NCBI RefSeq assembly: GCF_003711225.1 | Contig: NZ_CP031031.1 | Location: 1-64,000, forward strand | Reading direction: 5' to 3' | DNA: 64,000 nt | Origin: Runella sp. SP2 | Lineage (GTDB): Bacteria; Bacteroidota; Bacteroidia; Cytophagales; Spirosomataceae | Shown: piece after piece, positions 28,901 to 36,817 of the stretch | How positions within the stretch are numbered: the stretch's first letter is position 1 | Layout: every line of letters starts with the position of its first letter | Translations under genes and position numbers: made by a program | Notes under the pieces: model-generated | Seen by the model: the letters and a program-made list of their open reading frames with translations, nothing else | What the model was told of the DNA's origin: nothing | The model's database searches: none

Positions 28901-29401
28901 GCCGTAGTTGATTTGAGTAGTAGTTCCTTCTTCGGGACAGAGTTTTATTTGAAATTTCGCCAACTTATCCACACAAGGTGCGGGAGCAGTAATAATAGCG
29001 GTGGGAGTATTGCTGAAGAAGATGTTAGCAGGAGCTGGGTAGTCTGCTAATTTAGTAGATGGATGAAAAGAAACCCAAACAGATACTTCATGGCGTTTGT
29101 ACACCATACAATCAGCCAAGTCAAAATCATTCTCTCTGACGATAGAGGTATCTCTGCTTGATTTTGGTAAATCAACAGTCAAGTTTTCGGTGCGATTACC
29201 CCACTCTATACGGAATTTAACAATATGTTCTGTCCAAGCAGGCACTTTGATGCGTATGCCTGCACGACTCGTCTTAGTGCCAGCATCTATGCAAAAAACA
29301 CCCTTCAATGCGGCGGCATTTACGGCCTCTTTGGGTACCTGGGCATAGATTTTGGCAATACCCGCCAAAACAATTGCTAAAATGCAAGCTATCTTTTTCA
29401 T
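25973..29401 (-). CDS. Exported multi-domain adhesin with T9SS type B sorting domain
   Basis: The 1,142-residue protein has a signal peptide (MKKIACILAIVLAGIAKIYA). A long series of PKD/Ig-like beta domains follows, with many cysteines (for example RIEFSSPGIYTVTLEVENSC and FDKIGTYTVRMIVKLNC). The last 90 residues are a gliding-motility-associated C-terminal domain: FPQVFTPNSDGLSDKW, ITYRILDLNGSTIFF, RGWNG and GTYVYQADVYF. By family knowledge this domain sends proteins through the type IX system to the surface, usually with a PorP/SprF partner; one is encoded at 35015-36070. It sits 15 bp upstream of the broken WD40-caspase gene. Confidence 0.88.
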   Translation of the reverse strand: MKKIACILAIVLAGIAKIYAQVPKEAVNAAALKGVFCIDAGTKTSRAGIRIKVPAWTEHIVKFRIEWGNRTENLTVDLPKSSRDTSIVRENDFDLADCMVYKRHEVSVWVSFHPSTKLADYPAPANIFFSNTPTAIITAPAPCVDKLAKFQIKLCPEEGTTTQINYGNGQTESKTNHDYSTTYTSTGSFQGTLSLKNGCVTEAINIPFTINVIDGAVAALADSGSRAISKDTALVCLTNGKAIVRLDASGSKGSVYYYTLSNGIRWVGGTPNTQNATPRIEFSSPGIYTVTLEVENSCKVRSQKVTLVYKVSAAPTLNLPMFPDLCQRTLFKITNPVAGVKYFLNDSLEITAAGVWLDFSDKPYKITASANNECTGNVPVKLERQFWIRGIEKMKITFPRDTTLCVGSPRFALVANTTGGRWLINNQLFQGTSFDPKQKGEFWVKYQQGTPPCAAADSIKITVIGTELRVIDQTVCEQAPSVVLKADLSGGVWSCNGCQIKEDTLFLQGLTASQVMVNYTVRGSMGCPGTATGTVTIGRPRINRLLVKGACVGQAPDVQAEIIGTNQVRWYVNGALASTDLKPRLMLPAGTSNVKLEAGALDCFVSQSVQVEMASPVAPFKILASTTRGCGPLEAVLTVNQPARADVSYRWEKEGQVIATTHQLPPQRLTNSTLQDQKVVYRLIQTSSSGCGNPQTESIEVTVLARPFVQIGIDSTAGRCSPAQFLVTDVSPIKVQRRLLYVNGQLTTFESNEKWLSLPALGDSLTIYTIKLVGINECDTVSDELKLKVYPTRLRMALWMSATEVCVGSSLQLQNTTPGSAEAEVTFLFSDNTRYNGQRVAKTFDKIGTYTVRMIVKLNCVTDTTRPRTVVVVSPPKPSVQLATSTVCPNEPIRLRVSGSGAFVVEPEGLSKDSTNANPIFRFATSGTKTIRVRVYGANRNCYADTLIRVTVRPAPKARGLMLPEAICPSQIVQLQMDMERAATEYEWRISAPQQPVIILKGPQPTVNFTNSGLYDIQVKFSDGTCQDSLQSFNALRVANCQLGFPQVFTPNSDGLSDKWVPFGGEGIKKITYRILDLNGSTIFFEEDVAPNDLTRGWNGMNGQQQPAGEGTYVYQADVYFIGSNKPKREQGTIRLIRDKTN

Positions 29402-29420
29402 ATTTCTTTTGATTATTTGG

Positions 29421-29696
29421 TTAAATACCTACGCTAAAATCCCGTTTCCAATACGCTATCCAAGGTGTTTCACCAAGTTCAAAATACCCATCCAGTAAAT
29501 GTTGGTTTAGCTCAACCAATACCGAAAACATCAATTCGGAATCATTACACCATAAACACTGTTGAGGCAAACTAAACACTGCCTGATATTTTGACTGTTC
29601 AAAGATGACAATGTCGTCATCTTCGTACTGTCCTTGTTGGCAAAAAGCATTCTCGCTTTGGCTATTCAATACGCTTGAAATCAAATCAATAATCAT
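29421..29696 (-). CDS. Small hypothetical protein (91 residues)
   Basis: The ATG at 29696 opens a 91-codon frame with no signal peptide or membrane segment and a high content of acidic and aromatic residues (GQYEDDDIVIFEQSKYQAVF). It starts 33 bp after the lipoprotein gene and stops 19 bp before the adhesin gene, which fixes it in the operon. I do not recognise it; it may be a chaperone-like partner of the adhesin (weak inference). Confidence 0.55.
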   Translation of the reverse strand: MIIDLISSVLNSQSENAFCQQGQYEDDDIVIFEQSKYQAVFSLPQQCLWCNDSELMFSVLVELNQHLLDGYFELGETPWIAYWKRDFSVGI

Positions 29697-29729
29697 GATT
29701 TATTATTAGATTTTGAGATACACTATCTG

Positions 29730-30212
29730 TTAGTTCATGCTTTTCAATTCACCTTTTTTTTGTTTTAGAAAAAATTGCCGATAAATTTTTTGTTCCTCTT
29801 TTTCAGTCACAAGTCCTCGATCAAGTTGAAGTGTATCTCTGCATAAATGCGTAATGGTAGCCGTTACGACATCTCCTTCGGTAAATTGTAGCATTAGCTC
29901 ACTCCCCTTGGTATCCCACCAGCCTTTGCAGATAATCGTCATCGGGGGCGGGTGTTCTACTGCAATCGTATCTATATTTCCAATTTCAAAACGCCCATTA
30001 TCGTACAACCGATAGTAAGTTGGAGCTTTGTTGGTTGTATCTGTTTCCTCAGTAATTGGTTGGGAAGTACAAACATCTGAAAGGATAATCTCCTTTTGTA
30101 AAACCCATTCCGATTGGGTCAATTGTTGTATATCTACCGTAGGCGTGTTTTTTTTGGGGGATTCACACCCCCCCAATGCTAAAAGACACCATAATATAAG
30201 TACTTTTTCCAT
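29730..30212 (-). CDS. Small lipoprotein, possibly lipocalin-like
   Basis: The 160-residue protein has a clear lipoprotein signal (MEKVLILWCLLALGGC, lipobox LGGC, Cys16). The mature part has a strand pattern seen in small Bacteroidota lipocalin-like lipoproteins (SEWVLQKEIILSD, YYRLYDNGRFEIG, GSELMLQFTEGDVV). Its ATG overlaps the stop of the upstream gene by one base (TGATG), a sign of translational coupling. Role unknown. Confidence 0.65.
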   Translation of the reverse strand: MEKVLILWCLLALGGCESPKKNTPTVDIQQLTQSEWVLQKEIILSDVCTSQPITEETDTTNKAPTYYRLYDNGRFEIGNIDTIAVEHPPPMTIICKGWWDTKGSELMLQFTEGDVVTATITHLCRDTLQLDRGLVTEKEEQKIYRQFFLKQKKGELKSMN

Positions 30213-30850
30213 CAGTTAATCCCTATTTCATCTTCCACTAAAACAGGGATAGTAAGAAGATATTGATGAATATTCAATCGTTTTAGTGCTTGCCAACAAA
30301 CATCTGTCTGACAGTGTAAAAAAGAAAGATTTTTTCTTTCGACATAATTACCAAATGCCTCAGCAATGGGATTCACGATGACGTTTTCCAAGTGGTAAGG
30401 TTCAAAACCAAGCTGCGTAAGCTTTTGACACAAATTGGCTTGAACCGAACAGATATATCCCGTGTATTCATGTTCATGTAGGTAGCGAATACACAACCAT
30501 ATCAGCACATTTAAAATTTTACTTTCAATCTCCTTTGGTAATGGAAAATCCAAGACCTTGGCCAATCGGCCCACTTCTACCTGTGTTTTTTCAAAGGGAG
30601 ATTTACTAAAACCAAAATAATATTCTGAGGGTAATAGTCCCCCATATTTATTTTGGAAAATAGAAATGGTTCCCACCAATTTATCTTGGTAATAAAGCAA
30701 CAGAATGGTGTCTTCTATCGCCTCAAAAAAAGGGGCTGAGATACTCGCTTTATAATTACTTCCTTGATGTACTTTGGAATAGGATGCTTGTGCCAGCGAA
30801 AGGACATCTTCTTTTTCTTGTGCTGTTTGGGCAATTCTGTAGCTAAACAT
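30212..30850 (-). CDS. GNAT-fold protein, N-acyl amino acid synthase (FeeM)-like
   Basis: I prefer the ATG at 30850 (MFSYRIAQTAQEKEDVLSLA). The 212-residue protein has the GNAT-type order of FeeM/autoinducer-synthase-like enzymes: DTILLLYYQDKLVGTISIFQ, then VEVGRLAKVLDFP and NVLIWLCIRYLHEHEYTGYICSVQ. FeeM-type enzymes transfer acyl chains from acyl carrier protein to amino acids; the substrates here cannot be read from sequence. It is the first gene of the eight-gene operon, preceded by a small inverted repeat (ATAAGTG at 30855-30861, complement at 30875-30881) that may affect its translation. Confidence 0.6.
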   Translation of the reverse strand: MFSYRIAQTAQEKEDVLSLAQASYSKVHQGSNYKASISAPFFEAIEDTILLLYYQDKLVGTISIFQNKYGGLLPSEYYFGFSKSPFEKTQVEVGRLAKVLDFPLPKEIESKILNVLIWLCIRYLHEHEYTGYICSVQANLCQKLTQLGFEPYHLENVIVNPIAEAFGNYVERKNLSFLHCQTDVCWQALKRLNIHQYLLTIPVLVEDEIGIN

Positions 30851-30920
30851 GATGATAAGTGTTTTAGTGAAACTCACTTATTCATGCTTATTCAATGACT
30901 GTTTTTTTCAGATGAAGAAT

Positions 30921-30958
30921 AAAAAAATCCCTTTATGGCAGAACGCACCAAGGGATTT
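30921..30958 (-). terminator. Rho-independent terminator
   Basis: 9-bp stem (30925-30933 with 30950-30958), 16-base loop and, on the minus strand, a following T run. It ends the porP/WD40-caspase unit and separates it from the eight-gene operon. Confidence 0.85.
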
Positions 30959-30980
30959 GAGAGTGGAAGGTATGTCAGGA

Positions 30981-33900
30981 CTAATCTTTCTTTTTAGCTT
31001 CCTGCATCAATTTTTCTTTTAGCTGATTAACAAGCAAATTGTCGTCTTTTATTTCAATTACGCCCAATTTCCGAAGAAGCGTTTTGCCTTTGTAAAGATT
31101 GATTTCTACGGGAATCATGCCATTGACTGCTCGTTTATACCTCCCGCGCAGGGAGAAAGTGCCCTCGGTGATCGTATTTTCATACCAAAAATCTGCACTT
31201 TGCTCGGACTCGTCTCGTAGTTTGGCATTGAGTTTATCGCTTAGTTCGAGTATGTCGCCTAAATCCTCGTCCTGAAAACTACAACTGCCTATTTTGAGTT
31301 TATTTCCTTCGAGTAGATTTACACTGCTGCGAGTGGCCTCATCTACGATTCCTAAATAAATATCGTTTTGGGCTTGCTTCGGGGTCAAAAATTTAGGTTG
31401 CTGTACTTGACCCACAGCCGCTGCTACTTTGGGGGTATTGACTTCGGCATAATTGAACCAAGTACTTATCTCCAAATATGCCTCTGCTCCAAAGTACTTG
31501 GTAGCCGCTCCCGATTTTATGCCCCGCAGCAAGCTATACGTCAAAAAACCGTGTTCGTATAGGGGGTGCTCAAAAGAGGCTTGATTGGTGGCCGAACTGG
31601 CCAAAAAATAAATCCCCGTCCTGCTACTCATATTGTCTAAGGCTTTTTCTCTGTTGGGCCGATTTTGTTTCATCACCAGCGCATCGGCCTGCAATTGCGC
31701 TGCAGACTCTGAGCCACAAGCATCCATGACAATAATTTTTTTGCGGGCGGGTAAGTCGTTCAACAGCTTGGTGAGTTCGTTGCGAGTGGCCAAGACATAA
31801 TTTTTCTCCACAAATTCCGATAACGTGGTTTTGCTCAGGTCGGTACTTTCTTGCCTTATGCCTTGCAGCAACATGGCAAAATCGTTCTCGCCCGCTTTAT
31901 TGGTAAAAACCTTCCCGTGCCCAGAGAAGAAAAAATAGAGGTAGTCTTCGGGCTTGATGACTTTTTTTAGTTCTGTCAAGTACCGAATTATGTTTTCTTT
32001 GGTAGGCTGGAAAGCGGTTGGCTGCGCCTGAGAAAAGAGAACCATTTTTACCTTTCCTTGCGTAGTATCAATAAACGAATGTGCCACTTTTTCGATTATC
32101 TGTTTCATCACTTCGGCATCTTTGGAGGCATACCGTAACCCCAAAGTATTTGCCCCTATCGTTACTCCGTAAAAAGATGCTTTTTTGACCTTTACCTCGG
32201 CTTTAGGCGTAACTCCGCCCGACGATACCATCGGTTCTATGGGATTTTTTGCAGCCCCAGTGAGCACGTAGCTTATGGTGTCACCTCGGGTACTGATTTG
32301 GTTGCTTTGTTCGTAAGCGACCACTCGCAGTAGGTTGGTGCCATTCCCTAAAAAACGTTGATAGTTTTTTAGGGAAAGCGTACGGACAAATTCACCCGAT
32401 GCAGGATTGGTTGACTTTTGAGTACGCAAGTCCGTTTCTACCTCAATGTTATCTATAAAGAGCACAATCTTTCCCAATCCACCGTCGCGTTTGGTGGCTT
32501 TGATGGTAAGGACATCTCCTTTGAGCGATAATTTAACCGCGGGCGGTAGAGGAATACGAGTATCTTTGATACTTGGCGGGAGGCCGTTTTGTGTATAACC
32601 CAGCAACTCTTGCATCAACCCAGGCACCCAGTACCGTTCTTTCAACTGCACCAAATCAAAGGTTTCCAGCCCCTGCACGTAGTACATCTTTTTCATGGCC
32701 CCTGGACTGGCATCAAAAAAGCCTTCAGGGCTGGTTATTACCCAATCGGTAGAGTCAACGGATATTAGAGAAGCTAATTCTTTACCTGTCTGAACAGACC
32801 AGATTTTGGCAGTATGATCATTTGACCCAGACAATAAATACTTACCATCTTTTGAAAAATCTAAGCCATTGACAGAGCCTGTATGCCCTTTTAATGTCCT
32901 GATATAAGTTCCTGTATTTCCATCTCTGATGACGATAGTTTGGTCTTCTGAACCAGAAGCCAAATACCGCCCATCTATTGAATATTGAAGGCGGAAAATA
33001 GTTCCAGTATGGTCTTTGAAATTGTTTTTTCGCTCATTGGATAGATCCATCAAAGTTACCTTTTCATTAATACCACCATAAGCTAAAAAACGCCCATCGG
33101 GCGAGAAAGCAATCGCTTTAAGCCCTTTTTCTTTGGGATTGATGTCTTTTAATAAATTACCAGTGTTGACATTCCATACACCGATTTGAGTATTGGCATT
33201 TGTAAGAGCAGCTACCAGTGAATCGTCGTTTGAAAAAACGAGAGAGTTACCAGTAGGAGATATATCGAACAATGAAAACCGTCCAGAAAATATTCTCATA
33301 CCTAAGAACATCATCAATTCTGGATTGTCTACATCAACTATTTTGGGATAGTCCAATTTTCTTGCCAATCTTTTGCCTTCAATATTGAATAGGTAAATAC
33401 CGCCAAACTCATCAAGTTTTCCATAGGTAGCAATATATTTACCTTTGTTAGATATTTGTGAGTTACAACATACTACTATACTATTTTCGTTTATGCGAAA
33501 AACAGACGGAGTAGCTTCGTTTCTCTTCCAAAGCACATTGTCAATTCCCCATATATTCGTCTCTTTTCTATTATTATCATTATAGTTGGGGATATCTGCA
33601 CTTGTAGCAAAATCAAAATCAGACGTAGATTTAACACCACTTACTGTGGCAGAATGTTTATGTAAGATTTGAAATTGACCATTTGTGAAATTGAACTTTT
33701 TTGAAAAATTATCCCAATGGCCCGTTAAAATACTTTGGTCATTTTCGCCCCATGCAACAGCACTTACATTTCGTTGCCCATCTCCTTCGTATTCTTTGCG
33801 TTTTAGACCATTTTTTGATGAGAGCATGATAGTTCCTGTCGAGAAACCCAATAGGAATTGACCATCTTTTGAAATTTCTAACTGAGAAATAACCCCAGCA

Positions 33901-34997
33901 TAACTTATAGATGATTGGATGAACTGAAACAAGATTGACTCCATACCTTCAATATTCCCTGAAGCGTATGATTTTTTTTCAGAGGTATTTATCTCAAAAA
34001 CGTTTGTTTCCTTACGAAACCTATCAATAATCAAGATTTTTTGAGCGGATGTGAGTACTGTGAATTTATCATTGGTGAAGTATTGAAAGTTTGTGATAGT
34101 GCCATCCATAAAGGCCCCAAACTTTATATTTGAATCATATTTTGTCCCAGTAATGAGGCTATCTACTTTTATTTTACCCGAAAACTTATTGGTAATAGCT
34201 TCCCATTTTTCAAGCCCATCCTCTGGACTATTGCTCATAAATTGACTTGTGGTTGGTACATAAATAACCTTATAATTTTCAAGATTTTGTCCCTTTTTAT
34301 TATCTCTCTTCTTGTCTTCAATTATTTGACTTAGAATACCCTTCTCAATCATTAGTAATTTCATGCAGTATTTTGTTCCATAGACAACACCTGCCTGAGC
34401 AAACCCTTCGCTTTTTCTACTCTCATCATTATTGGGTAAAAAATGCAGTAACTTGATAGTAGTCTGATGGTTAGATAAGTTTTCTTCTTCTTTTCGTGTA
34501 CTCGTATTCCAAACTTTAATGGGTTCGTTGCCTATTGTTTTCAGAAACTTACGAATATCTTGATGATGATACTTTTGGAAGGCTTCGAGGTTAGCAACGG
34601 CCATAGAGAGAATAAATTTCCCGTCAGGAGAATAGGCTACAAATTGAACTGACCCTTCGTGCTTACCTAAAACAGCTACTTGTTGCCCTAAAAATACATC
34701 CCATAGCACCACAGTTTTGTCAGAGCTTCCTGACACAATCGTCTTACCGTCTGACGAAAAATCAATAGAGTTCACTTCCCTACTATGCCCTTCGAGCGTT
34801 TTAAGTAGAATGCCCGTATTTTTTTCCCAAATCTTAATCGTCCCATCGGCGGACGCACTGGCCAAAAGTTTGCCATCGGGTGATTCTTGTAAATCATTAA
34901 TTTGTCCATAATGCCCTATCGGGATACGGAGTTCAGGCTTTTGTGCCCAAGTGGCAACCCCTATCAGGAGCATAGCAATATAGATCAACTTTTTCAT
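30981..34997 (-). CDS. Exported WD40-caspase (C14) protein
   Basis: The 1,338-residue protein has a signal peptide (MKKLIYIAMLLIGVATWAQ). WD40 blades occupy about residues 25-150 and 550-760 (GKLLASASADGTIKIWEKNTG, YLASGSEDQTIVIRDGNTG, YLLSGSNDHTAKIWSVQTG). An Ig-like segment follows near 830-900 (PPAVKLSLKGDVLTIKATKRDGG in part). The caspase domain covers about 945-1180, with intact His1027 (FFFSGHGKVF) and Cys1094 (VMDACGSESA). A C-terminal domain of about 110 residues completes it. The WD40 propeller probably senses a ligand and controls the protease, as in other repeat-caspase proteins (family knowledge plus inference). It lies 17 bp downstream of the PorP-like gene. Confidence 0.85.
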   Translation of the reverse strand: MKKLIYIAMLLIGVATWAQKPELRIPIGHYGQINDLQESPDGKLLASASADGTIKIWEKNTGILLKTLEGHSREVNSIDFSSDGKTIVSGSSDKTVVLWDVFLGQQVAVLGKHEGSVQFVAYSPDGKFILSMAVANLEAFQKYHHQDIRKFLKTIGNEPIKVWNTSTRKEEENLSNHQTTIKLLHFLPNNDESRKSEGFAQAGVVYGTKYCMKLLMIEKGILSQIIEDKKRDNKKGQNLENYKVIYVPTTSQFMSNSPEDGLEKWEAITNKFSGKIKVDSLITGTKYDSNIKFGAFMDGTITNFQYFTNDKFTVLTSAQKILIIDRFRKETNVFEINTSEKKSYASGNIEGMESILFQFIQSSISYAGVISQLEISKDGQFLLGFSTGTIMLSSKNGLKRKEYEGDGQRNVSAVAWGENDQSILTGHWDNFSKKFNFTNGQFQILHKHSATVSGVKSTSDFDFATSADIPNYNDNNRKETNIWGIDNVLWKRNEATPSVFRINENSIVVCCNSQISNKGKYIATYGKLDEFGGIYLFNIEGKRLARKLDYPKIVDVDNPELMMFLGMRIFSGRFSLFDISPTGNSLVFSNDDSLVAALTNANTQIGVWNVNTGNLLKDINPKEKGLKAIAFSPDGRFLAYGGINEKVTLMDLSNERKNNFKDHTGTIFRLQYSIDGRYLASGSEDQTIVIRDGNTGTYIRTLKGHTGSVNGLDFSKDGKYLLSGSNDHTAKIWSVQTGKELASLISVDSTDWVITSPEGFFDASPGAMKKMYYVQGLETFDLVQLKERYWVPGLMQELLGYTQNGLPPSIKDTRIPLPPAVKLSLKGDVLTIKATKRDGGLGKIVLFIDNIEVETDLRTQKSTNPASGEFVRTLSLKNYQRFLGNGTNLLRVVAYEQSNQISTRGDTISYVLTGAAKNPIEPMVSSGGVTPKAEVKVKKASFYGVTIGANTLGLRYASKDAEVMKQIIEKVAHSFIDTTQGKVKMVLFSQAQPTAFQPTKENIIRYLTELKKVIKPEDYLYFFFSGHGKVFTNKAGENDFAMLLQGIRQESTDLSKTTLSEFVEKNYVLATRNELTKLLNDLPARKKIIVMDACGSESAAQLQADALVMKQNRPNREKALDNMSSRTGIYFLASSATNQASFEHPLYEHGFLTYSLLRGIKSGAATKYFGAEAYLEISTWFNYAEVNTPKVAAAVGQVQQPKFLTPKQAQNDIYLGIVDEATRSSVNLLEGNKLKIGSCSFQDEDLGDILELSDKLNAKLRDESEQSADFWYENTITEGTFSLRGRYKRAVNGMIPVEINLYKGKTLLRKLGVIEIKDDNLLVNQLKEKLMQEAKKKD

Positions 34998-35014
34998 TGG
35001 AGTAAGGGAGGAGG

Positions 35015-36070
35015 TTAAAAACGAGCATAAAAATAATCTTCTCTTTCACAAGGGGTATCTCTCTTGGCACCAAATTTAAACAATGGTTCAATAAGTCCAA
35101 TCGTAAATCCAATTTCATGGCTTCCCACGCCTTTGAGGCCGCTGATAGTGAGGTCGTAGGTATAAACAAACTGGACTCGCCCCATACGTAACCCTACGCT
35201 ACCCATGAGTGCATCTTGCTGCCAATAAGGCCCAGCTTTTTTGAGCGGTAGTCCTCGGTAGCCTACTTGTAAAAGTAGAGGCGAGTACGTGTATTGCGCC
35301 ATGAGGTCTAACTGTTGGTTGCCGTATTGGCTTCGCCAATTGAACATGACGGAGAGTGTCTCTTCCCTTTGTTCTGTTTTTTGATGGCCCCCATTGGTAT
35401 CTTTTAAGTGGAGTTGCCAGCCTCCGTGGATGCTTTTGCGGAAGGCACTCCAACGACGAGGTGGATGAGATAAAGATTGGTTCTTTAAAGGATAAGCCCC
35501 CTGTTGAGCAGCTACCCCCAGCCACCACCGCGATGCCCCAACCTGCGGAAAATAATCAAACAAAAGACCGCATCCCGCCGAAAAATAGCGGTCTTGCAGC
35601 GAGGCCGATGCCAAAGGATCATTACTATTGGCAACAAAAGAGCCATTATTGAGAGCGGCATATTGATCTACCAACGTCAAACCGCCCAACCCACCAAATT
35701 CCTTGAAGGAAGCACCAACTTGGAACGCCATGCTCACGTTCCAGGTATCGCCCCAAATCTTGAAGGCGATAGGCACAGCCAAATCAGTACGCTTGTACCA
35801 GCGGTCTTGGCTGTGGTGCATTACTGTTACTCCCAGACCTACTTTATCATCTGCAAACAGTCCATCTAAGGTAAAGAGTGTGCTATTGATATTGGCCAAA
35901 TTTTTCCATTGCGAGCGATGTACAGTGGTAGTGCGGAGAGTCCCCAGTTCTCCCACGAAAGCGGGATTGTGATAGGCCCCTGAGCTAAAAAAGTGCGAAA
36001 ACTGTGGATCTTGCCCGAAAGCAATTCCACTCAACAACCAACAAAGCGACAAAACCAACAAATTTTTCAT
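35015..36070 (-). CDS. PorP/SprF-family type IX secretion outer-membrane protein
   Basis: The 351-residue protein has a signal peptide (MKNLLVLSLCWLLSGIAFGQ) and the start of the mature family, DPQFSHFFSSGAYHNPAFVGE. An alternating-strand barrel follows (VGLGVTVMHHSQDRW, LDLMAQYTYSPLLLQVGYRG). PorP/SprF proteins pair with adhesins that carry the type B sorting domain and help attach them at the surface; such an adhesin is encoded at 25973-29401. It is the first gene of a two-gene unit with the WD40-caspase gene. The name porP or sprF would be too specific. Confidence 0.88.
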   Translation of the reverse strand: MKNLLVLSLCWLLSGIAFGQDPQFSHFFSSGAYHNPAFVGELGTLRTTTVHRSQWKNLANINSTLFTLDGLFADDKVGLGVTVMHHSQDRWYKRTDLAVPIAFKIWGDTWNVSMAFQVGASFKEFGGLGGLTLVDQYAALNNGSFVANSNDPLASASLQDRYFSAGCGLLFDYFPQVGASRWWLGVAAQQGAYPLKNQSLSHPPRRWSAFRKSIHGGWQLHLKDTNGGHQKTEQREETLSVMFNWRSQYGNQQLDLMAQYTYSPLLLQVGYRGLPLKKAGPYWQQDALMGSVGLRMGRVQFVYTYDLTISGLKGVGSHEIGFTIGLIEPLFKFGAKRDTPCEREDYFYARF

Positions 36071-36402
36071 GGGTAAAATCAGTTTTAGTGAGACATCATT
36101 TACCTATCATGCTTTTTGAAATGCCGATTTTTTGGAAAACGTTAATAAGGAATGACTTTTTATCTATTATTATAACGAAATAATAACGTTATAAAAACTT
36201 TTTATTAAAAATGATAAAATCACTCTCTCAATAAAATCATTATAATATTTGTTAAAAAAGGAAAAATTTTAACCTAAAATCCATCGAAAATTAAAACAAC
36301 AACAAATTTTTTACATGTATGTTGCTTTTAAATAAACAACAATATTTTAAATACTTTCAGGATACGTAACTAGTTGATAATCATTGTCTACAAGGGTCTA
36401 TG
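36071..36402. other. AT-rich intergenic region beside the origin
   Basis: About 330 bp with very few G or C bases from roughly 36165 to 36360. It contains no reading frame I believe. Next to iterons and DnaA boxes, such a region is a good candidate for the site where the strands first open. Confidence 0.45.
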
Positions 36403-36710
36403 TATCACAAATAATTCGGAAACTATCACAAATAATTCGGAAATAGGTGTTTTATCTATCACAAATAATTCGGAGAACTATCACAAATAATTCGGAACTA
36501 TCACAAATAATTCGGAAAAGATTAAAAGTTATCCACATATCCACATTGGGGCGCCTTCTGCCTTCTCTTGAACTCTGTCTATCTGGCAACTATCACAAAT
36601 AATTCGGAAAAAATATTTGATGTATGTTAAGACCTCAAGCGGTTGAATCATCTACTGCTGGACTGTCTTACGAACCCCTGAAATTTATTAACTATCACAA
36701 ATAATTCGGA
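36403..36710. repeat. Seven iterons of the replication origin
   Basis: The 18-bp unit TATCACAAATAATTCGGA occurs seven times in the same orientation, at 36403, 36424, 36457, 36479, 36499, 36591 and 36693. The copies are identical. The first five are 20 to 33 bp apart and the last two about 100 bp apart. The array lies directly upstream of the initiator gene. In Rep_3-type plasmids the initiator binds such repeats to start replication and to limit copy number. Confidence 0.93.
36529..36545 (+). other. Two overlapping DnaA boxes
   Basis: TTATCCACA at 36529-36537 is a perfect DnaA box, and ATATCCACA at 36537-36545 matches eight of nine positions. They lie between iterons 5 and 6, as expected for a host-DnaA-assisted plasmid origin. 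Confidence 0.75.
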
Positions 36711-36763
36711 AATAAGTATTTTCTCATAAAATATCATGTTTGAAAATTGATATGATATATCTA

Positions 36764-36793
36764 TTGTAAATTTTAATATGATAATTATATTTG
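36764..36793 (+). promoter_or_regulatory. Probable promoter of the initiator gene
   Basis: TATATTTG at 36786-36793 fits the Bacteroidota -7 element TANNTTTG. TTG at 36764-36766 fits the -33 element, with a 19-bp spacer. The start codon of the initiator gene is 25 bp downstream. The last iteron ends 53 bp upstream of the -33 element, so initiator binding could repress it. Confidence 0.55.
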
Positions 36794-36817
36794 CGTATGC
36801 ATATTTATTGATTATCA

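Noticed and set aside
30855-30881. Small inverted repeat before the FeeM-like gene as a riboswitch
   Set aside because: Only 7-bp arms and no known aptamer features; noted only as a possible translation effect.
36403-36710. Repeated 18-bp units as a CRISPR array
   Set aside because: The spacing is irregular, the unit is short, no cas genes are near, and an initiator gene follows; they are iterons.
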